Assembly (NCBI RefSeq): GCF_023277925.1
Contig: NZ_CP063832.1
Coordinates: 4,949,001-5,013,000, forward strand
Direction of reading: 5' to 3'
DNA length: 64,000 nt
Origin: Pseudomonas entomophila
GTDB taxonomy: Bacteria > Pseudomonadota > Gammaproteobacteria > Pseudomonadales > Pseudomonadaceae
Shown piece after piece: positions 1 through 11,821 of the stretch; position 1 is the stretch's first letter; the number at the start of each line of letters is the position of its first letter. Both the position numbers and the translations under genes were made by a program. Under the pieces are notes generated by a model. That model ran no database searches. It worked only from the letters and a program-made list of their open reading frames with translations, and had not been told where the DNA came from.

Positions 1-95
1 GCTACCTCACCAACACCCTGGTGCCGTTCCTCGGTGATGGCAACACGCAGACGCCGGAGTCCAAGTCGTTCCTCGTCAAAGTGGAGAAACTCTGA
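1..95 (+). CDS. fdoG: Formate dehydrogenase alpha subunit, C-terminal fragment
   Basis: Only the last 30 codons are in the window (reading from base 3), ending at TGA 93-95. They fit the C-terminus of the large molybdopterin/selenocysteine subunit of the membrane-associated formate dehydrogenase that oxidises formate to CO2. The assignment rests on position: the stop overlaps the ATG of the iron-sulfur beta subunit by one base (TGATG), and gamma subunit, fdhE and the whole Sec-incorporation set follow. The catalytic Sec codon lies outside the window, so whether this is a Sec or a Cys enzyme cannot be seen directly. Confidence 0.8.
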   Translation, partial: YLTNTLVPFLGDGNTQTPESKSFLVKVEKL

Positions 96-1045
96 TGGCC
101 AGCCAAGACATCATCGCCCGCTCGGCCACCACCACCGTGCCGCCCTCGGTACGCCAGCAGCAGGAAGTCGCCAAGCTGATCGACACCACCAAGTGCATCG
201 GCTGCAAGGCCTGCCAGGTGGCATGCTCGGAGTGGAACGAACTGCGTGACGAGGTCGGCCACAACCACGGCACCTACGACAACCCCCAGGACCTCAGCGC
301 CGAGACCTGGACCCTGATGCGCTTCACCGAGCATGAGCGCGATGACGGCAACCTGGAGTGGCTTATCCGCAAGGACGGCTGCATGCACTGCGCCGACCCA
401 GGCTGCCTGAAGGCGTGCCCGAGCCCGGGAGCGATCATCAAGCACGCCAACGGCATCGTCGATTTCAACCAGGACCACTGCATCGGGTGTGGCTACTGCA
501 TTACCGGCTGCCCGTTCAACATCCCGCGCATCTCGCAGAAGGACCACAAGGCGTACAAGTGCACCCTGTGTTCTGACCGCGTGAGCGTGGGCCTGGAGCC
601 GGCCTGCGTGAAGACCTGCCCGACCGGGGCGATCGTCTTCGGTAGCAAGGAGGAGATGAAGGTGCATGCCGACGAGCGCATCGTCGACCTGAAGTCGCGG
701 GGCTACGACAAGGCCGGGTTGTACGACCCGGACGGAGTCGGCGGCACCCATGTGATGTATGTGCTGCACCACGCCGACACGCCGCGGATCTACGCAGGCC
801 TGCCGGACCAACCGGTGATCAGCCCGTTGGTGGGGCTGTGGAAGGGCTTCAGCAAACCGCTGGCACTGCTGGCCATGGGCGCGGCGGTGCTGGCTGGGTT
901 CTTCCACTACGTGCGCGTGGGCCCGCAGCGGGTCGAGGCGGACGAACACCCGGCACCTGTGGATAACAGCGTCCACCAGGTCGATCCGGCGGTGCATGTC
1001 TATGATCCGAACCGCCCGGGCGGGCAGGGGGAGCAGCGGCCATGA
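95..1045 (+). CDS. fdoH: Formate dehydrogenase-O/N iron-sulfur (beta) subunit
   Basis: A 316-residue electron-transfer subunit carrying electrons from the alpha subunit to the cytochrome b subunit through four [4Fe-4S] clusters. Four cysteine groups are visible: [11 protein letters not shown] near residue 33, [13 protein letters not shown] near 96, [12 protein letters not shown] near 129 and CTLCSDR...CVKTCP near 156-175. A single hydrophobic helix (about residues 250-270) anchors the C-terminus, as in E. coli FdnH/FdoH. It is slightly longer than those proteins (294-300 aa) because of its C-terminal tail. The start overlaps the upstream stop by one base and its 3' end overlaps the gamma-subunit gene by 4 bases, so the genes are translationally coupled. 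Confidence 0.96.
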   Translation: MASQDIIARSATTTVPPSVRQQQEVAKLIDTTKCIGCKACQVACSEWNELRDEVGHNHGTYDNPQDLSAETWTLMRFTEHERDDGNLEWLIRKDGCMHCADPGCLKACPSPGAIIKHANGIVDFNQDHCIGCGYCITGCPFNIPRISQKDHKAYKCTLCSDRVSVGLEPACVKTCPTGAIVFGSKEEMKVHADERIVDLKSRGYDKAGLYDPDGVGGTHVMYVLHHADTPRIYAGLPDQPVISPLVGLWKGFSKPLALLAMGAAVLAGFFHYVRVGPQRVEADEHPAPVDNSVHQVDPAVHVYDPNRPGGQGEQRP

Positions 1046-1698
1046 ACGACAACAAACCCATCCTGCGCTACAACGCCAACGAGCGGAGCAACCACTGGAT
1101 CGTCGCGATCCTGTTCGTGCTGGCCGGGCTGTCGGGGCTGGCGCTGTTCCACCCGGCGCTGTTCTGGCTCAGCCACCTGTTCGGCGGCGGGCCGTGGACA
1201 CGCATCCTCCACCCGTTCATTGGCGTGGGCATGTTCGTGTTCTTCCTCGGGCTGGTGCTGCGCTTCTGGCGCGCCAACTTCATCACCGGCAACGACCGCC
1301 TGTGGCTGCGCCGCATCGACCAGGTGATGCTGAACAAGGAGGAGGGCGTGCCGCCGATCGGCAAGTACAACGCCGGGCAAAAGCTGCTGTTCTGGACGCT
1401 GCTGGCGTGCATGCTGGTGCTGCTGGTCAGCGGCGTGGTGATCTGGCGTGCGTACTTCAGCCACTGGTTCGGCATCGAGGTCATTCGCCTGTCCACGCTG
1501 CTGCATGCCCTGGCGGCGTTCGTGCTGATCCTCAGCATCATCGTGCACATCTACGCCGGGATCTGGATCAAGGGCTCGATTGGCGCGATGCTGCATGGTT
1601 GGGTGAGCCGCGCCTGGGCGCGTAAACACCATGAACTGTGGTACCGGGAAGTGACCGGCGACAAGACGCCACACAACCACGGTGGAAAAGAAGGATGA
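1042..1698 (+). CDS. fdoI: Formate dehydrogenase cytochrome b556 (gamma) subunit
   Basis: A 218-residue integral membrane protein with four hydrophobic segments (about 19-36, 56-75, 115-136 and 152-175). It takes electrons from the beta subunit to the quinone pool through two b-type hemes. Histidines fall at residues 18, 57, 155 and 169, the same numbers as the heme ligands known for E. coli FdnI, which makes the assignment firm. ATG at 1042 lies in the ATGA overlap with fdoH. The gene ends inside the beginning of the fdhE reading frame. Confidence 0.97.
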   Translation: MNDNKPILRYNANERSNHWIVAILFVLAGLSGLALFHPALFWLSHLFGGGPWTRILHPFIGVGMFVFFLGLVLRFWRANFITGNDRLWLRRIDQVMLNKEEGVPPIGKYNAGQKLLFWTLLACMLVLLVSGVVIWRAYFSHWFGIEVIRLSTLLHALAAFVLILSIIVHIYAGIWIKGSIGAMLHGWVSRAWARKHHELWYREVTGDKTPHNHGGKEG

Positions 1699-1702
1699 CC
1701 GT

Positions 1703-2629
1703 TTGAGCACGATTCTCGAACCTGGGCAGATCGAAGCGTCGGCGGTGATGCCGCCGTTTCTGCACCTGCCCCCCGCCAACCTCTTCGAGGTGCGCGCCGC
1801 GCGGCTGGAGCACCTGGCCGAAGGCCATGCACTGGGTGACTACCTGCGGCTGATGGCCCGGTTGTGCCGGATGCAGCAGCAGCTTGTGGATAACCCGCCC
1901 GCTGACTTGCCTGTGGCCGAAGAGCGCCAGCGCCTGTGTGTAAGTCATGGCCTGCCACCTCTGGCGGCCGACAGCCTGGTGCGTGAAGGGCCGTGGCTGG
2001 TCTGGTTGCAGGCGTTGCTCGAGTGCTTCGAGGCCGAGCCTGGCGGGCCTTTGGCTGAGGCGTTGAGTGCGCTGCTTGGGAGTGACGATGCCCAGCGCAA
2101 GGGCTGGGCGATTGCCCTGCTCGGCGGCCAGTACGACGCGGTGCCGGCGGCACTGGTGCCCTTCATTGGTGCTGCGTTGCAGGCGGCGTGGTCCAGCTGG
2201 CTGCTGGCCTTGCCCGAGCCGGAGCTCAAGCCTGCAGGCAGCCTGGCCCAGTGCCCGGCCTGCGGATCGCCGGCCATGGCCGGGGTGGTGCGCAACCGTG
2301 GCAAGCACAACGGCCTGCGTTACCTGGCATGCTCGCTGTGTGCCTGCGAATGGCATGTGGTGCGGGTCAAGTGCGTGTACTGCGAATCGAGCAAGGATTT
2401 GCGCTACAGCAACCTTGAGGATGATCGGCACGCACCAGGCAAGGCGCCGCTGCGCGCCGAGTGCTGCCCGGGGTGCGAGCGTTACCTCAAGCAGTGTTAC
2501 CTGGAGAACGATGCTGCGGCCGAGCCGCTGGCTGATGACCTGGCGAGCCTGGCGTTGGACATGCGGCTGGACGAGGAGGGTTTCCATCGGCTGGCGCCCA
2601 ACCTGCTGCTGGCGCCGGGGGGAGGGTAA
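1703..2629 (+). CDS. fdhE: Formate dehydrogenase accessory protein FdhE
   Basis: A zinc-ribbon/rubredoxin-like protein needed for maturation of respiratory formate dehydrogenases. Repeated CxxC pairs are visible in the C-terminal half (CPACG near 187, CSLC near 213, CVYC near 226, CCPGC near 257), the hallmark of FdhE. I chose TTG at 1703 because an AAGGA Shine-Dalgarno sits 7-8 bases upstream and it gives 308 aa, close to the usual 309. An in-frame GTG at 1682 would add seven residues inside the fdoI end and has no visible ribosome site. It follows fdoI directly and precedes selA. Confidence 0.93.
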   Translation: MSTILEPGQIEASAVMPPFLHLPPANLFEVRAARLEHLAEGHALGDYLRLMARLCRMQQQLVDNPPADLPVAEERQRLCVSHGLPPLAADSLVREGPWLVWLQALLECFEAEPGGPLAEALSALLGSDDAQRKGWAIALLGGQYDAVPAALVPFIGAALQAAWSSWLLALPEPELKPAGSLAQCPACGSPAMAGVVRNRGKHNGLRYLACSLCACEWHVVRVKCVYCESSKDLRYSNLEDDRHAPGKAPLRAECCPGCERYLKQCYLENDAAAEPLADDLASLALDMRLDEEGFHRLAPNLLLAPGGG

Positions 2630-2660
2630 CAGGTCTACACTGCATTACCGAGTTGCCCCC

Positions 2661-2735
2661 GTTCGTCGGCAAAGCCGGCTCCTACAGGTGTCTCGGCGGC
2701 ACCTCTCCTGCAGGAGCCGGCTTTGCCGGCGAAAG
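2661..2735. repeat. Paired inverted REP element
   Basis: Two facing copies of the CTACAGG/GCCGGCTTTGCCGGCGAA-type palindrome fill most of the 145-base gap between fdhE and selA. They can form a large cruciform or transcript hairpin and may modulate read-through or mRNA stability between the two genes. Confidence 0.85.
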
Positions 2736-2768
2736 GGCCAGACCAGACAACGGATCAGTCATAGGTAG

Positions 2769-6121
<3,353 letters not shown>

Positions 6122-6127
6122 TTTCAA

Positions 6128-6223
6128 GGAAGGCAATCGCGCCCGGTGGCGCGGCCGGGCTTCAAACCCGGTTGGGGACGGCAGCCGTTCCCGGGCAGGT
6201 TCGACTCCCGCTGCCTTCCGCCA
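6128..6223 (+). tRNA. selC: tRNA-Sec (anticodon TCA)
   Basis: A 96-nt tRNA with the long variable arm and eight-base-pair acceptor stem of tRNA-Sec. GGAAGGCA (6128-6135) pairs with TGCCTTCC (6212-6219), followed by the discriminator G and encoded CCA (6221-6223). The anticodon TCA is at 6162-6164 in loop CTTCAAA, and the T-loop reads GGTTCGACTCC. The overall sequence resembles E. coli selC closely. It reads UGA and serves the formate dehydrogenase encoded just upstream. Confidence 0.98.
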
Positions 6224-6277
6224 ATTCTTCCTGAGGGCGATCAGGTGCTGGGCGACAGCCTTGCAGCGCTTTCAAGA

Positions 6278-6308
6278 CCGAGCGCCGCGCAGGCGGCGCT
6301 CGGTTTGA
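6278..6308 (+). terminator. Intrinsic terminator after tRNA-Sec
   Basis: CCGAGCGCCGC (6278-6288) pairs perfectly with GCGGCGCTCGG (6293-6303) over 11 bp with a 4-base loop, followed by TTTGAT. It closes the selA-selB-selC transcript and separates it from the convergent ansA. Confidence 0.8.
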
Positions 6309-6341
6309 TAGACGACACAACTCCTTTGGCGAACGCCCTGC

Positions 6342-7331
6342 CTAAGCGCGTTCGCCGCACAGGTCCAGCGCGAACCAATGCTCCGCCGCCTGCACGTCCA
6401 ACCCTGCGCCTAGCAGCGCAAACAGTTTGCCCAGCGCTGCCTCGCGGGTCATGCCGCCGCCACTGACCAGCCCGGTATCACGCAGGCGGCTGCCGGCCGC
6501 GTAAGTGTCGAACACCACCGACCCTTCCGGGCATTGGCTGATGGCGACGATCATCACGCCACCCTGGCGGGCGTCGTGCAGCACGTCGAGCAGTGCCTGG
6601 TCGTCGGATGGCCCGGTACCACTGCCATAGCACTCCAGTACCAAGCCCTGGATGCCACTGTCGAACAGGCCACGCAGGTGCTCGGCGGCAAGGCCTGGGA
6701 ACACCGGCATGACCGCCAGCTTGACCGGCTGGCGTGGCTGACGGTAGTCCAGGCGAGTCGGCAGCTCAGGCGCGCGCTCGCCCTCACGATGGCGGGGCAG
6801 TACGGCGAAGGCGTCGAACGCCTCGCTGCGCAGCTTCGAGGCGCGGCAGCCGTGCAGTAACTGGCCGTGGAAGTACAACTGCACGCCGTCTTCCAGGCCG
6901 CTTTCGAACAGATTCAGGGCGCCGACCAGGTTGGCCCAGGCGTCGCTGTCCGGCACGCCGGCTGGCAGCATGGAACCGGTCAGCAGCACCGGCACCGGCA
7001 GGCCCAGCAACAGGAACGACAGGGCTGCGGCGCTGTAGGCCAGGGTGTCGGTGCCGTGCAGCACCAGCACGCCGTCGTGGTTGTCGCGTTCGACCGCCTC
7101 GACGATGGCGTCACGCATCGCCAGCCAGTTGGCCTGTTGCATGTTGGCGCTGTCGATCAGTGGGTTCAGTTCACGCAGCGACCATTGCAGTGTCGGCGCA
7201 TCGCCGCTGGCGGCGAAGTGCTCGCGCATGCGCGCTTCGAAGCCACCGGCCGGCGCGAGGCCTTCGGTGGTCTGCAGCATGCCGATGGTGCCACCGGTGT
7301 ATAGGACGAGAAGATTCTTGACTGCACGCAT
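6342..7331 (-). CDS. ansA: L-asparaginase, type I cytoplasmic
   Basis: A 329-residue enzyme hydrolysing asparagine to aspartate and ammonia. The first catalytic threonine is in TGGTIG (residues 12-17) and the second in HGTDT (92-96). A signal peptide is absent and the length matches cytoplasmic type I enzymes rather than the periplasmic type II. It lies downstream of the alanine/sodium symporter gene on the same strand, separated by 75 bases with a hairpin, which suggests a loosely linked amino-acid utilisation unit. Confidence 0.93.
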   Translation of the reverse strand: MRAVKNLLVLYTGGTIGMLQTTEGLAPAGGFEARMREHFAASGDAPTLQWSLRELNPLIDSANMQQANWLAMRDAIVEAVERDNHDGVLVLHGTDTLAYSAAALSFLLLGLPVPVLLTGSMLPAGVPDSDAWANLVGALNLFESGLEDGVQLYFHGQLLHGCRASKLRSEAFDAFAVLPRHREGERAPELPTRLDYRQPRQPVKLAVMPVFPGLAAEHLRGLFDSGIQGLVLECYGSGTGPSDDQALLDVLHDARQGGVMIVAISQCPEGSVVFDTYAAGSRLRDTGLVSGGGMTREAALGKLFALLGAGLDVQAAEHWFALDLCGERA

Positions 7332-7367
7332 GGGAGGATTCCGTAGCGATGTAGCGAAAGAAGAGGC

Positions 7368-7390
7368 AGCCGCCCACGAACGGGGCGGCT
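7368..7390 (-). terminator. Hairpin between the symporter gene and ansA
   Basis: AGCCGCCC (7368-7375) pairs with GGGCGGCT (7383-7390). Read on the minus strand it is followed by CCTCTTCTTTC, a pyrimidine-rich but not pure T tract, so termination after the symporter gene may be partial. Confidence 0.45.
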
Positions 7391-7406
7391 GGGGCAGGGG
7401 AGAATA

Positions 7407-8849
7407 TCAGTGCTGAGCGTGCGCCTGGGCGGCGGCTTTGTCAGTGGCTGTTTCAGCCTGCGGATTGGCCGGCCAAGCGGCACGGTCCAGGTCCAGGTCG
7501 GCGAACTTGCTGGAGTCGAACACCGGCTGCTTGATGCCCGCCTTGCGTTGTGCGTCGTAGTCGCGCATCACGCGCAGGCCGACCTTGAACAGCATGGCCA
7601 GGGCAATCAGGTTGACGAAGGCCAGGCAGGTCATGGTGATGTCGGCAAAGGCGAACACGGTCGACAGGTCCTGCGTCGAACCCCACACCACCAGCGCCAG
7701 CACCAGGCCGCGGAAGGTCATCAGCACGGTGCGGTTGCGGCTGAGGAATTGCAGGCTGTTCTCGCCCAGGTAGTAGTTGTAGAGGATGCAGGTGAAGACG
7801 AACAGTGACAGTGCGATGCTGACGAACAGGCGGCCCCAGTCACCGACCACAGCGGCCAGCGAGTTCTGGGTCAGGACGATGCCGTCACCTTCGAAGCCAG
7901 GGGTGTAGAAGCCCGACAGCAGGATCAGCAACGCGGTGCAGGTGCAGATCACGAAGGTGTCGAGGAACACGCTGAAGGCCTGGACCACGCCCTGGGCGCC
8001 CGGGTGCTTCACCGCGGCCACGGCGGCGACGTTCGGCGCACTGCCCAGGCCCGCTTCGTTGGCGAACACGCCACGCTTCACGCCCATGACGATGGCGCTA
8101 CCAAGCAGGCCGCCGAACGCCGGGTCGAGGCCGAAGGCGCTCTTGAAAATGGTTTCCAGCATGGCCGGCACGTGTTCGATCTGGGTGCCGATCACGTACA
8201 GGGTCACGCCGATGTAGGCCAAGGTCTTGACCGGTACCAGCAGGTCGGAAACCGCGGCGATGCGCTTGATACCGCCGATGAAGGTCAGGGCCAGCAGGGC
8301 CGCCAGGACGATACCGGTGTGTTTGGGGTCGAAGGCAAAGGCGTTCTGCAGCGAGTGGGTCACGGTGTACGACTGCAGGCCGATGAAGGCGAAGCCGTAG
8401 GTGACCAGCAGCAGGATCGAGAACACGATGGCCATGCTTTTCAGCTTCAGGCCGTGCTGGATGTAGTACGCCGGGCCACCGCGGTACAGGCCGTCGCCAT
8501 CGGCGCGCTTGTAGACCTGGGCCAGGGTGCACTCGAAGAAGCTGCTGGACATGCCCACCAGCGCGGTGACCCACATCCAGAACACGGCGCCTGGGCCGCC
8601 GAGGGTCACGGCGATACCGACACCGGCGATGTTACCGGCGCCGACGCGGCCGGCGAGGCTCAGCATCAGGGCCTGGAACGAGCTCAGTTGGCCTGCCTGG
8701 CCGCGAAGGGATTCCTTGAAGACACCGAACATGTGGCCGAAGTGGCGGAACTGGACAAACCGCGAGCGGATGGTGAAGTAACCGCCGAGTCCGACGATCA
8801 GCACGATGAGCAGTTTCCCCGAAAGGAAATCGTTGAGTGCTTCGAGCAT
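7407..8849 (-). CDS. alsT: Alanine/sodium symporter, AGCS family
   Basis: A 480-residue membrane carrier of the AGCS family, which imports alanine or glycine with sodium. About ten hydrophobic segments are visible, and the family signature GAGLGSAPNVAA occurs near residues 265-276. The start MLEALNDFL at 8849 is preceded by GAGGT on the minus strand. Just upstream of that ribosome site lies a perfect AAnAAnAA motif, suggesting catabolite repression by Crc/Hfq. Substrate (alanine versus glycine) cannot be settled from sequence. Confidence 0.92.
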   Translation of the reverse strand: MLEALNDFLSGKLLIVLIVGLGGYFTIRSRFVQFRHFGHMFGVFKESLRGQAGQLSSFQALMLSLAGRVGAGNIAGVGIAVTLGGPGAVFWMWVTALVGMSSSFFECTLAQVYKRADGDGLYRGGPAYYIQHGLKLKSMAIVFSILLLVTYGFAFIGLQSYTVTHSLQNAFAFDPKHTGIVLAALLALTFIGGIKRIAAVSDLLVPVKTLAYIGVTLYVIGTQIEHVPAMLETIFKSAFGLDPAFGGLLGSAIVMGVKRGVFANEAGLGSAPNVAAVAAVKHPGAQGVVQAFSVFLDTFVICTCTALLILLSGFYTPGFEGDGIVLTQNSLAAVVGDWGRLFVSIALSLFVFTCILYNYYLGENSLQFLSRNRTVLMTFRGLVLALVVWGSTQDLSTVFAFADITMTCLAFVNLIALAMLFKVGLRVMRDYDAQRKAGIKQPVFDSSKFADLDLDRAAWPANPQAETATDKAAAQAHAQH

Positions 8850-8865
8850 TGAAAAATGACCTCGA

Positions 8866-8876
8866 TTCTTATTCTT
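8866..8876 (-). promoter_or_regulatory. Probable Crc/Hfq (CA-motif) site in the alsT leader
   Basis: On the minus strand the sequence AAGAATAAGAA matches the AAnAAnAA Crc/Hfq target repeatedly. It lies 17 bases upstream of the alsT ATG, abutting the GAGGT ribosome site, the position where Hfq/Crc blocks translation in Pseudomonas. Confidence 0.55.
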
Positions 8877-8991
8877 CGTGTGGAAAGACCAGCGGACGGC
8901 AGGCGCACCGCTATTCGTTGGGGCGCATGGTTGGTCATGACAACAGCGGTTACAATTTCGCGGGTTGCTCCATTTTGGTGCGACTTGATGC

Positions 8992-8997
8992 TAGAAT
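8992..8997 (+). promoter_or_regulatory. Candidate -10 element for the 9030 regulator gene
   Basis: TAGAAT at 8992-8997 is a five-of-six match to TATAAT, about 33 bases before the chosen ATG. No convincing -35 hexamer lies 16-18 bases upstream, so the promoter may be weak or activated. Confidence 0.3.
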
Positions 8998-9029
8998 TGC
9001 ATCACTCGCATCATCTGGACCCCCGCATC

Positions 9030-9842
9030 ATGGGCGATCACTTCGCTGTCAACCTCAAATTCGCCTGTAGTCACTACCGCTCTATCTCCGAGGTTTGCCG
9101 ACAGCTGTCGATCAATCGAGCACAATTCAACAAGTACCTGAGCGGGCAAAGCCGCCCGACGGCGTACAACCTCAAGCGCATCGGTGACTTCTTCGGCGTG
9201 GAGGACTACGAGCTGGGCTTGCCTCACGAACAGTTCGCCCGCCTGATCGGTGCGCGCAACCCGCTGGCGCAGGCCGCTCAGCAGAGCAATCCGATCAGCG
9301 AGTTGTTCAAGCCGCTGAACGACCATGTTGGCAACTTGTCGCGCTATTGCGGCTACTACTTCGAATACTCCAACTGCATGTCGGTGCCGGGTTCGATCCT
9401 GGTGTCGCTGGTGCACCTGCGCGAAGAGCGCGAGCGCTACCTGTTCGAGCGCCAGGAACGCCAGGAGCGCAGCAGTGCCAGCGACCCGCATGCCGAAGTG
9501 CGGTGCCGCTACCTGGGGGCGGCGTTCCAGTTGCAGGACCGATTGTTCCTGGTCGACTACGAATCGTTGACCTTGAATGAGATGAGCCAGACCATCCTGA
9601 TCCCCAGTTTCAAGAGCCGCATCAGCCGCCTCAATGGCCTGAAGATCGGTGTTTCCAGTGGCGACCGGCGCAACCCGGCCTGTACGCGCGTGGTCTGGGA
9701 GTATCTGGGGGAGGAGATCAACCGGATCAACGCATTCCGTCAGGTCAGGCTGTACCGCCCGGACGATCCCCGCATCGATGACGATATCCGTGATCGCCTG
9801 AGTGCCGGGATGATCAGCAACGGGTTGTTCGAGATCGAGTGA
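9030..9842 (+). CDS. XRE-like helix-turn-helix transcriptional regulator
   Basis: With ATG at 9030 this is 270 aa. The N-terminal 65 residues form a Cro/XRE-type HTH (ISEVCRQLSINRAQFNKYLS, then RPTAYNLKRIGDFFGV), followed by about 200 residues of no recognised family. In-frame ATGs at 8988 and further upstream give implausible N-termini. It is divergent from alsT across 180 bases. The target is unknown; control of the neighbouring amino-acid genes is possible but only inferred. It ends 12 bases before a REP element. Confidence 0.8.
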   Translation: MGDHFAVNLKFACSHYRSISEVCRQLSINRAQFNKYLSGQSRPTAYNLKRIGDFFGVEDYELGLPHEQFARLIGARNPLAQAAQQSNPISELFKPLNDHVGNLSRYCGYYFEYSNCMSVPGSILVSLVHLREERERYLFERQERQERSSASDPHAEVRCRYLGAAFQLQDRLFLVDYESLTLNEMSQTILIPSFKSRISRLNGLKIGVSSGDRRNPACTRVVWEYLGEEINRINAFRQVRLYRPDDPRIDDDIRDRLSAGMISNGLFEIE

Positions 9843-9853
9843 GCCACCCAAGC

Positions 9854-9937
9854 CTGTAGGAGCGGCTTCAGCCGCGATGTGGACATCGTGGCTTCTGGCT
9901 ACCGCGCGGGTGATCGCGGCTGAAGCCGCTCCTACAG
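9854..9937. repeat. Inverted REP pair between convergent genes
   Basis: CTGTAGGAGCGGCTTCAGCC at 9854 faces its reverse complement ending at 9937 across a short spacer. It lies between convergent genes and probably serves as a bidirectional stop for transcripts. The TAG stop of the minus-strand hydrolase (9932-9934) is part of the REP. Confidence 0.9.
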
Positions 9938-10768
9938 AATGAATGCACTCACCGCATCGGCCACCTGGTCCGCCACCTCCGGCCGGTCGCGCAGGTGCGC
10001 GGCGATGCCGTGGTCGCAATCGGTGAGCATCAGGCATTCCACATGGGGCGCCGGTACCGAGCGCAGCAAGGCGTGGGTGACTTCCTCGGGGATCGGACTG
10101 TAGCGCTCGACGCCGGCCAGCCAACGGGTGCCGGCCGAAGTGCCCGCGCCTTGGCCGTGGACCTTCGAGTTGAGCCCGTCGTACTCGCCTATCACCAGCA
10201 GTACCCGGCCCTTGAACTGGCGCAGGAAGGCGTAGCTGTCGCAATCGAGAAAGGCGAACGGCTTGCGGATCGCTTCAGTGAACGCGGGACCAAAGGGCGC
10301 GTCATGGGCCGCATCGGGATACACCGCCGGGCATATCAGCACCAGCTTGCGCACGCTTGGGCGCTGCGCAGCCAGCTTGAGGGCGATGGCGCCGCCCAGG
10401 CTGTGGCCGACCACCGTGTCGCTGCGAGCGTCGAGGTGCCGGTGGAAGCGCAGGGCTTCCTGTAGGTTGCTGGCCAGCGAGGCGTCCTTCGCCCCGGGCT
10501 CGCTGGCCAGGCTGTGGCCGGAGAGGTTGCCGGTCAGCGAACCGATACCCTGGCGCTGTAGGCGGTACAGCAGCGGATTGAGCCGGGTGAAGTCTGAGCG
10601 GGCGCCGCCCACCACGAATACCGGCGCCGCGCGCTCGCTGTCCGGGAGCAGCAGGCGGGCCTGCTGACGATAGCCGGCGAATGCCTCGTCGATGAAATGC
10701 TCCGCACCGGGGGCGGGTTCGTCGAATTGCCAGCGGCTGCGCTGCGGGATGGTCGATGCGGCGTCCAT
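9932..10768 (-). CDS. Alpha/beta hydrolase
   Basis: A 278-residue alpha/beta-hydrolase fold protein starting at ATG 10768, preceded by AAGGAG seven bases upstream. The nucleophile elbow GHSLGG (residues 121-126, Ser123), a likely acid in GEYDG and a histidine in CDHG complete a catalytic triad. No signal peptide is seen, so it is probably cytoplasmic. The substrate is unknown. The reading frame continues far upstream without a credible start, so the ribosome site decides the start. The stop codon is contributed by a REP element. Confidence 0.85.
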   Translation of the reverse strand: MDAASTIPQRSRWQFDEPAPGAEHFIDEAFAGYRQQARLLLPDSERAAPVFVVGGARSDFTRLNPLLYRLQRQGIGSLTGNLSGHSLASEPGAKDASLASNLQEALRFHRHLDARSDTVVGHSLGGAIALKLAAQRPSVRKLVLICPAVYPDAAHDAPFGPAFTEAIRKPFAFLDCDSYAFLRQFKGRVLLVIGEYDGLNSKVHGQGAGTSAGTRWLAGVERYSPIPEEVTHALLRSVPAPHVECLMLTDCDHGIAAHLRDRPEVADQVADAVSAFIL

Positions 10769-10936
10769 GGAGGTCTCCTTGAGCATGCTTGGCGTAGTAT
10801 AAGTGGCTTCAGCAAAGGGGGAACCCGATGGGGGTAGCGGCAAATCGGCGCGAGGCAGGTCTGTGTTGGACTTCCCCAGGCGGAAACCGCAAAATGGCCC
10901 CTTTCCTCCTTCGACCTGAGCGGACCTGTTGACTCT

Positions 10937-11821
10937 ATGCGTATGCGCCTGATGCTGTTGGGTGGTGGCAATGCCCTCGGGCAAGCGCTGATTCGCCTCG
11001 GGGCCGAGGAAGACATCGCGTTCCTGGCGCCACGCCCACCGGAAGGCGGCTGGGACCCGGCCACCCTGACGCTGCTGCTCGACGAGCACCGCCCTGATGC
11101 GCTGGTCAACCTGGCGTACTACTTCGACTGGTTCCAGGCCGAATCCGTCAGCGAGCAGCGCCTGGCCCAGCAGGAGCGCGCGGTGGAGCGGCTCGCCGAA
11201 CTGTGCCAGCACCACGAGATCGTGCTGGTGCAGCCGTCCAGCTACCGCGTGTTCGACGGCTCGCGCGCCACCGCCTACAGCGAGAAGGATGAGCCGGTAC
11301 CGCTCGGCCTGCGCGGCCAGGCCCTCTGGCGCATCGAACAAAGCGTGCGCGCCACCTGCCCGCAGCATGTGCTGCTGCGTTTCGGCTGGTTGCTGGATGA
11401 GAGCCTGGACGGCGCGCTCGGGCGATTCCTGACCCGTGCTGAACAACCCCAGGAACTGCTGCTGGCCGACGACCGCCGTGGCAACCCGACCCCAGTGGAC
11501 GATGCCGCGCGAGTAATCCTGTCGGTGCTCAAGCAGCTCGACTGCAAGGCACCGCTGTGGGGCACCTATCACTACGCCGGCAACGAGGCCACCACACCGC
11601 TGGCGTTGGGCCAGGCGATCCTCGCCGAGGCCGTGCAGTGGCGCCAGCTGGCCGTGCAGCAGCCCACCGCGCAGGCCCACGCCGCGCGCCCGGATGCCAG
11701 TGAAGAGCCGCAGCATGCGGTGCTGGCCTGCAAGAAGATCCTTCACACCTTCGGCATCAAACCACGCGCCTGGCGCGCCGGCTTGCCGCCTCTACTGGAC
11801 CGTTTCTACCGACATGGCTGA
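10937..11821 (+). CDS. RmlD-like NAD(P)-binding protein, probably catalytically atypical
   Basis: A 294-residue Rossmann protein resembling dTDP-4-dehydrorhamnose reductase (RmlD). The dinucleotide-binding turn GGGNALG is at residues 9-15. Where RmlD has its YxxxK catalytic pair, this protein reads PLGLRGQALWRIEQ, so both Tyr and Lys appear to be missing. It overlaps the following epimerase gene by 8 bases (11814-11821), implying the two work together on a sugar nucleotide. A role as non-catalytic partner is inference. ATG at 10943 is a possible alternative start. Confidence 0.75.
   Translation: MRMRLMLLGGGNALGQALIRLGAEEDIAFLAPRPPEGGWDPATLTLLLDEHRPDALVNLAYYFDWFQAESVSEQRLAQQERAVERLAELCQHHEIVLVQPSSYRVFDGSRATAYSEKDEPVPLGLRGQALWRIEQSVRATCPQHVLLRFGWLLDESLDGALGRFLTRAEQPQELLLADDRRGNPTPVDDAARVILSVLKQLDCKAPLWGTYHYAGNEATTPLALGQAILAEAVQWRQLAVQQPTAQAHAARPDASEEPQHAVLACKKILHTFGIKPRAWRAGLPPLLDRFYRHG

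Noticed and set aside
2..997. 331-codon minus-strand frame opposite fdoH
   Set aside because: Antisense shadow of the four-cluster ferredoxin gene.
9854..9937. CRISPR-like repeats from the many similar REP palindromes
   Set aside because: The copies are dispersed singly or as inverted pairs between genes, with no regular spacers and no cas genes.
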